NCBI RefSeq assembly: GCF_001514145.1
Contig: NZ_KQ948672.1
Location: 62,001-126,000, forward strand
Length of the DNA: 64,000 nt
Direction of reading: 5' to 3'
Source of the DNA: Streptomyces canus
GTDB lineage: Bacteria > Actinomycetota > Actinomycetes > Streptomycetales > Streptomycetaceae
Positions 59,454-64,000 of this stretch are shown here, in pieces. Below the pieces are notes generated by a model. The model worked only from the letters and a program-made list of their open reading frames with translations, made no database searches and had not been told where the DNA came from. Position 1 is the stretch's first letter. Every line of letters begins with the position of its first letter. A program made the translations under genes and the position numbers.

Positions 59454-60488
59454 TCACCGCCCGCGGCTGAGACGCCCTGTCGCAGGCGGCTCGGCCGTCG
59501 ACTCCCGCCAGATGATCCGGAACAGGGAGCCCTCAGTCGTCTCGGGCGCACTGTCTCTCAGACCCGCGATCAGCTTGGCCATGGCCGTACTGCCCAGTTG
59601 TTCGAGCTCCACGTCGACAGTGGTCAGAGACGGGGTCATGAACTGCCCGACCCCGGCGTTGTCCCAACCGGTCACGCTGAGGTCGCCGGGCACGTCCCAG
59701 CCGCGCTCGCGGGCGCCCCGGACGACACCGGCGGCGACGAGGTCATTGGCCGCGATCACCGCGGTCGGCCGCGCATGGCTCGGGAGCGACCGTATCGCCT
59801 CGATGCCGGACTCTCCCGACCAGTCTCCGTCAAAGACCCCGACGGACTCGACCCCGAGGCGTTCGACGGTCTCCAGATAGCTCTGCTTGCGCGCCCTCGC
59901 GGAGGCGAACTGGGCGTCGCCGGCCACATGGAGGAACCGGGAGTGACCGAGCGCCGCCAGGTGCTCGATCATCCGCACCAGGGGCGTGGCGTCGGCCAGT
60001 TGACCGATGCCGCGCATCTCGTCGTCGAAGTCGGCCGAGATCACCACGGTCGTCCTCTGGTGCAGTTTGCTCTCCACGGCGGGAAGCACGGGAGCGAGGG
60101 AGAGGATGCCCTCGTACTGTCCCGAATCGGCGAGCTCCAGCAGGCGGTCGCTCCTGGCACGTACGCCGCCCCCGGCGCTCACGACATCGACGAAAAACCC
60201 TGCGTCCTGCGCCGTCGCACCGGCACCCGCCAGCATGCGAGAGGGGTTGAAGGCCATCGCGGGCATGAGGATCGCCAGGCGGCCGGTTTTCCGTGTGCGC
60301 ATCGACCGCGCCACCAGGTTGGGACGGTAGTCCAGCTCCCGTATGGCCTTCTCCACGCGTTCCAGGGTCGCCGGCTTCAGTCCGCCGTTGAACCGCAGAT
60401 ACCGCGACACCGTCTGGGGTGACACACCGGCGAGCCGCGCCACATCAGTGATCGTAGGCCGTCGTCGCGCCGTGTCAGCGCCGTCCAT
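59454..60488 (-). CDS. LacI-family repressor of the sugar ABC transporter
   Basis: A 344-aa LacI protein. The ATG at 60488 (MDGADTARRR) follows GGGGAAG; a TTG 24 bp earlier lacks a site. Helix-turn-helix PTITDVARLAGVSPQTVSRY, effector domain with LMPAMAFNPSRMLAGAGATA, AVIAANDLVAAGVVRGARER and VTGWDNAGVGQFMTPSLTTV. It is divergent from the ABC transporter, with a double palindrome in the gap. Its inducer is presumably the imported oligosaccharide. Confidence 0.92.
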   Translation of the reverse strand: MDGADTARRRPTITDVARLAGVSPQTVSRYLRFNGGLKPATLERVEKAIRELDYRPNLVARSMRTRKTGRLAILMPAMAFNPSRMLAGAGATAQDAGFFVDVVSAGGGVRARSDRLLELADSGQYEGILSLAPVLPAVESKLHQRTTVVISADFDDEMRGIGQLADATPLVRMIEHLAALGHSRFLHVAGDAQFASARARKQSYLETVERLGVESVGVFDGDWSGESGIEAIRSLPSHARPTAVIAANDLVAAGVVRGARERGWDVPGDLSVTGWDNAGVGQFMTPSLTTVDVELEQLGSTAMAKLIAGLRDSAPETTEGSLFRIIWRESTAEPPATGRLSRGR

Positions 60489-60541
60489 CCGCTTCCCCCA
60501 CCCTTCCGCCAACGTTCGGTGAAGTCAGAGACTACACACTC

Positions 60542-60600
60542 TTGACGCAAAAAGTGATCGTTCACTATGGTCCTCGCAACCCACAAAGTGAACGATCACT
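60542..60600 (+). promoter_or_regulatory. Promoter with double LacI operator for the sugar transporter
   Basis: TTGACG (60542-60547) and TATGGT (60566-60571) at 18-bp spacing. AGTGATCGTTCACT (60553-60566) fills the spacer and AGTGAACGATCACT (60587-60600) follows 34 bp later. Each operator is a near-palindrome, and the two are exact reverse complements. Confidence 0.82.
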
Positions 60601-60673
60601 TTTCGGTTGACGCGTGGCCCGGGACGGGCCCGCACCACTGTGTGCCGATGCCGCCGCTCAAGGGAGCAGTGCC

Positions 60674-61594
60674 GTGAGCTCCATCAACGAACTACGCCGG
60701 CTGCGCGGGTCCCAACGGGGCGCGCGACAGCAGAACAAGGCGGCGTTCTTCTTCCTACTGCCCTGGTTCGTCGGGCTCTTCGGGATCACTCTCGGCCCGA
60801 TGCTGGCCTCGCTCTACCTCAGCTTCACCAAGTACAACCTGTTGCAGCCGCCCCAGTTCAACGGAGCCGAGAACTGGACGCGCATGCTCGACGACGAGCG
60901 TCTGCACAAGTCGCTCGAAGTGACGTTCAGCTACGTCCTCGTCTCCGTCCCGTTGCAGCTGGCGATGGCCCTCGGGCTCGCCCTCGTGCTGGACAAGGGA
61001 GTACGGGGTCTTGCCTTCTACCGCTCCGTCTTCTATCTGCCGTCACTGATCGGCGGCAGCGTGGCGATCGCCGTACTGTGGCGCGCGATGTTCGGGACCA
61101 ACGGCCTCGTCAACGAGGCCCTGGCCCTCGTCGGTGTCCAAGGACAGGGGTGGATCTCGGAGCCGGGAACGGCTCTGTCGACCCTCGTCGTCCTGAACGT
61201 CTGGACCTTCGGCTCACCCATGGTGATCTTCCTCGCCGGGCTGCGGCAGATTCCGACCTCCCTCTACGAGGCAGCCTCCGTCGACGGCGCGAAGCGCTGG
61301 CGCCAGTTCCGCAGCATCACCATTCCGCTGCTGACGCCCATCATCTTCTTCAACCTGGTGCTGCAGATCATCCACGCCTTCCAGACCTTCACCCAGGCCT
61401 TCGTGGTCTCCGGCGGTACCGGAGGGCCCGCCGACTCCACCCTCTTCTTCTCGCTGTACCTGTACCAGCGCGGGTTCGGCCACTTCGACATGGGATACGC
61501 GTCAGCGCTCGCGTGGCTCCTGCTCCTCATCGTCGCGGCCTTCACCGCCGTCAACTTCTGGGCCTCAAAGTACTGGGTGTTCTACGATGACTGA
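60674..61594 (+). CDS. Sugar ABC transporter permease (MalF-type)
   Basis: A 306-aa carbohydrate permease of the CUT1 family. The GTG at 60674 (VSSINELRRLRG) follows AGGGAG. Six transmembrane helices are predicted, with FFFLLPWFVGLFGITLGPML first. The coupling loop EAASVDGAKRWRQFRSITIP is the EAA motif. First gene of the operon controlled by the LacI double operator; its end overlaps the next permease by 8 bp. Confidence 0.94.
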   Translation: MSSINELRRLRGSQRGARQQNKAAFFFLLPWFVGLFGITLGPMLASLYLSFTKYNLLQPPQFNGAENWTRMLDDERLHKSLEVTFSYVLVSVPLQLAMALGLALVLDKGVRGLAFYRSVFYLPSLIGGSVAIAVLWRAMFGTNGLVNEALALVGVQGQGWISEPGTALSTLVVLNVWTFGSPMVIFLAGLRQIPTSLYEAASVDGAKRWRQFRSITIPLLTPIIFFNLVLQIIHAFQTFTQAFVVSGGTGGPADSTLFFSLYLYQRGFGHFDMGYASALAWLLLLIVAAFTAVNFWASKYWVFYDD

Positions 61595-62483
61595 CCGCAC
61601 CGAAGCCGTACCCCCCTCGCTGCCCGCCCCCCGCCCGCCCGCGATACGCCGGGTCAGGCGCGCCGTGCGCGCCCCTCTCAAGCACTGCCTATTGGCCCTC
61701 TGCGCCCTCACGATGCTGTACCCCGTCCTGTGGATGGTGGTCAGCTCGCTGCGTCCCAACAGTGAGATCTTCCGCAGTGCGGGACTCGCCCTGACGCACC
61801 CGCGCTTCGAAAACTACAGCCACGGCTGGAACGCCTTCTCCCAACCGTTCAGTCACTACATGATCAACTCGGCGATCGTCGTCACCGGCGCGATCCTCGG
61901 GAACCTCCTCGCCTGCTCCCTGGCCGCGTACGCCTTCGCCAGGCTGGAATTCCGGGCGAAGCGCGTGTGGTTCGCCATCATGCTCGTCACCATCATGCTG
62001 CCGATCCACGTGATCATCGTGCCCCAGTACGTCCTCTACTCGGAGCTCGGCTGGGTCAACACGTTCCTGCCCCTGATCGTGCCGAAGTTCCTGGCGACCG
62101 ACGCCTTCTTCATCTTCCTCATGGTGCAGTTCATCCGTGGCATCCCGCGCGAGATCGACGAGGCGGCGCGGATCGACGGCGCCGGGCATGCGCGGATCTT
62201 CTTCCACGTCATCCTGCCGCTGATGGTCCCGGCCCTGGCAACCACCGCGATCTTCACCTTCATCTGGACCTGGAACGACTTCTACACCCAGCTGATCTAC
62301 CTGACCGACCCGGACATGTACACCACGCCTCTCGCGCTGCGCACCTTCGTCGACCAGCAGAGCGCGACGGACTGGGGCTCGGTGTTCGCCATGAGCGTCG
62401 TGTCGCTCGTTCCCGTCTTCCTCGTCTTCCTCGCCGGGCAGCGCTTCCTGCTGCGAGGCATCGCGACCACCGGCGGCAAGTAA
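61587..62483 (+). CDS. Sugar ABC transporter permease (MalG-type)
   Basis: A 298-aa CUT1 permease with an arginine-rich N-terminus. Six helices, and EAA loop EAARIDGAGHARIFFHVILP. ENYSHGWNAF and MINSAIVVTGAILGNLLACS are typical of MalG-like proteins. It starts inside the end of the preceding permease gene, indicating coupled translation. Partner permease of the same importer; the ATPase is probably the shared MsiK encoded elsewhere (general knowledge of Streptomyces). Confidence 0.94.
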   Translation: MTDRTEAVPPSLPAPRPPAIRRVRRAVRAPLKHCLLALCALTMLYPVLWMVVSSLRPNSEIFRSAGLALTHPRFENYSHGWNAFSQPFSHYMINSAIVVTGAILGNLLACSLAAYAFARLEFRAKRVWFAIMLVTIMLPIHVIIVPQYVLYSELGWVNTFLPLIVPKFLATDAFFIFLMVQFIRGIPREIDEAARIDGAGHARIFFHVILPLMVPALATTAIFTFIWTWNDFYTQLIYLTDPDMYTTPLALRTFVDQQSATDWGSVFAMSVVSLVPVFLVFLAGQRFLLRGIATTGGK

Positions 62484-62585
62484 CCGCGGGGGCTACTGCC
62501 GGACAAGCGGAGGCGACCGAGTCATGGCCGTTCGGGCGCACCGCAGCAACCGATCCGACCCACGTATCAGCCACAGGAGAACCAC

Positions 62586-63890
62586 ATGAACCCCAGCCCC
62601 TTCAGACGCGTCGCGATCGGGGCGGTCGCCTCACTCTCGCTCGTACTGACCGCTTGCAGCGGCGGCAGCAGCGGCTCCGCTCCCGAGCTCGGCGACAAGC
62701 CGGTCACCATCCGTGCCACCTGGTGGGGTGCGGACGCCCGCGCCCAGCTCACCGACGAGGTCATCAAGGCGTTCGAGAAGAAGTACCCCAACATCACGGT
62801 CAAGGGCCAGTACAAGGACTGGAACGGCTACTGGGACGCGCTCGCCACGACGACCGCGGCCAAGGACTCCCCCGACGTCGTCCAGATGGACGAGCTGTAC
62901 CTCGCCTCGTACGCCGACCGCGGAGCGCTGTACGACCTCGGCAAGGCCAAGAAGATCCTCAGCTCCTCGCAGTTCGACGACCAGGCTCTGGCCACCGGAC
63001 AGATCGACGGAACGCAGTACGCGCTTCCCGTCGGCGTCGGCGTCATGTCCGTCCTCGTGAACACCGACCTGTTCAAGAAGTACGGCGTGCAGGTTCCCGA
63101 CGACAAGACGTGGACGTGGGACGACTACGCCAAGACCGCCAAGGAGCTGACGGACAAGAGCGGCGGCAAGATCCACGGTGCGGCCGGCGCGCCCGGCTTC
63201 TCCGCCGGCGATGTCAAGTACTGGGCTCGTCAGCACGGTGAGAACCTTTTCGACAAGGACGGCAATGTCTCCCTGAAGCCCGAGACGCTCGCCGGCATGT
63301 GGAAGTACGGCCTGGGCCTGCTCTCCTCCGGGGCCAGCGTCAACACGTCGACGATGGTCGAGGACCTGACCGCGGGTGTCACCGCCGGCAGCTTCGCCAC
63401 CGGCAAGGCGGCCATGATGGGGGCGTACAACACCCAAATCACCGCCATCCAGCAGGCCGCGGGCGCCCATGTGCAACTGCTGCAGATGCCTCGTGTCGGC
63501 GACACCAAGGCGAACTTCTTCAAGCCCTCCATGTACTGGGCGGTCTCGAGCCAGAGCGCGCACCCGGCCGAGGCGGCCGCGTTCATCAACTTCATGCTCA
63601 ACGACCCCAAGGCCGCCGACATCCTCAAGACGGAGCGCGGCATCCCCGCCAACAAGGCGATGCTGAAGCACCTCCAGCCGACTCTGGCAGGGACCGACAA
63701 GGCGGCGGCCGACTACATGAACGCCGTGACCCCGGGTGAGTCGCCGGTCGTGACCCCCAACGGCGGAAGCGGCATCGAACCGGAGCTGCAGCGCTACAGC
63801 CAGGAGGTCTACTTCAAGAAGACCTCGCCCGAAGCCGCCGCGAAGGCCTTCATCAAGGAGCTCCAGGGCGAGATCGACGCGGCCAAGTGA
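62586..63890 (+). CDS. Sugar-binding lipoprotein of the ABC transporter
   Basis: A 434-aa extracellular solute-binding protein, family 1. The ATG follows AGGAGA. The lipobox is LSLVLTACSGGS. The mature protein shows VTIRATWWGADARAQLTDEV, a central SPDVVQMDELYLASYADRGA and YALPVGVGVMSVLVNTDLFK, the usual hinge and sugar-contact regions. It lies third in the operon, after a 102-bp gap. The sugar is unknown; the surrounding galactoside- and pectin-type enzymes suggest a plant-wall oligosaccharide. Confidence 0.93.
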   Translation: MNPSPFRRVAIGAVASLSLVLTACSGGSSGSAPELGDKPVTIRATWWGADARAQLTDEVIKAFEKKYPNITVKGQYKDWNGYWDALATTTAAKDSPDVVQMDELYLASYADRGALYDLGKAKKILSSSQFDDQALATGQIDGTQYALPVGVGVMSVLVNTDLFKKYGVQVPDDKTWTWDDYAKTAKELTDKSGGKIHGAAGAPGFSAGDVKYWARQHGENLFDKDGNVSLKPETLAGMWKYGLGLLSSGASVNTSTMVEDLTAGVTAGSFATGKAAMMGAYNTQITAIQQAAGAHVQLLQMPRVGDTKANFFKPSMYWAVSSQSAHPAEAAAFINFMLNDPKAADILKTERGIPANKAMLKHLQPTLAGTDKAAADYMNAVTPGESPVVTPNGGSGIEPELQRYSQEVYFKKTSPEAAAKAFIKELQGEIDAAK

Positions 63891-63894
63891 CCTC

Positions 63895-63933
63895 CTGCCG
63901 GGGGCCGTCGCCGCTGCCCGCGGCCCCCGGCAG
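63895..63933 (+). terminator. Hairpin after the sugar-binding protein gene
   Basis: A 13-bp perfect stem (63895-63907 with 63921-63933) and a 13-nt loop, 4 bp after the stop. Because another start follows at 63977, it may act as a partial terminator or mRNA 3'-end protector rather than a full stop. Confidence 0.6.
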
Positions 63934-63976
63934 CCCCACGAGACGTGGGTCAGGAACCAAGAGAGAGAAAACACCC

Positions 63977-64000
63977 ATGCCCAGCCCCCGGCCGCCGTAC
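63977..64000 (+). CDS. Start of the next gene, 3' part outside window
   Basis: An ATG with AGAGAG upstream opens MPSPRPPY and runs off the end. It is on the same strand as the transporter operon, where a glycoside hydrolase or similar often follows. Nothing more can be said. Confidence 0.4.

Overview
The window is high-GC actinobacterial DNA, almost certainly a Streptomyces chromosome. The evidence is the very high GC at third codon positions, mycothiol-dependent formaldehyde enzymes, a perfect CebR-type cellobiose operator, and the GC-rich hairpin repeats typical of the genus. No tRNA, rRNA or CRISPR array was seen.

Region 1 (1-25.3 kb) is a nearly self-contained choline/glycine-betaine catabolic island, mostly on the minus strand. 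It encodes a choline dehydrogenase (BetA), a betaine aldehyde dehydrogenase (BetB), a betaine-type ABC transporter, a Rieske demethylase with its own Rieske ferredoxin and FAD reductase, a dimethylglycine oxidase and sarcosine oxidase subunits. The C1 groups released are handled by FolD, PurU, an MTHFR-family enzyme, mycothiol-dependent formaldehyde dehydrogenase, a metallo-beta-lactamase-fold hydrolase and an FdhF/YdeP-type formate dehydrogenase. One IclR-type regulator sits in the middle. A 17-bp palindrome, GTTGC-N7-GCAAC, lies exactly or nearly so in eight places in front of these genes and is the likely operator. Two genes here were altered by short GC-rich hairpin repeats: soxD and soxA are fused through one, and pabB is broken by another.

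Region 2 (25.3-30.1 kb) is a graveyard of mobile DNA: a frameshifted IS256-family element, a pirin fragment, a broken tyrosine integrase with a seven-base tandem expansion at its catalytic arginine motif, a Tn3-family transposase relic and an IS5-family relic.

Region 3 (30.1-38.1 kb) holds a secreted double-domain SGNH/CE2-like esterase behind a perfect CebR box, a membrane-anchored sulfite-oxidase-family molybdoprotein with a small membrane protein, a NarL-type two-component pair, and remnants of a GH5-like cellulase and a LacI regulator.

Region 4 (38.2-47.7 kb) is an aromatic ring-degradation operon between a divergent LysR gene and a convergent TetR gene: two fumarylacetoacetase-family hydrolases, a cyclase-family hydrolase, two FAD monooxygenases, an amidohydrolase-type decarboxylase/hydrolase and an extradiol dioxygenase. 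Its substrate cannot be read from sequence.

Region 5 (47.7-64 kb) holds transposase and P450 relics and an esterase, then a plant-polysaccharide locus: three LacI regulators, a secreted GH59 galactosidase with a ricin-type lectin domain, a secreted beta-helix protein, an intracellular SGNH esterase, a cupin, and a sugar ABC transporter whose operon continues past the window. The GH59 and beta-helix genes share a near-identical 50-bp promoter/operator block.
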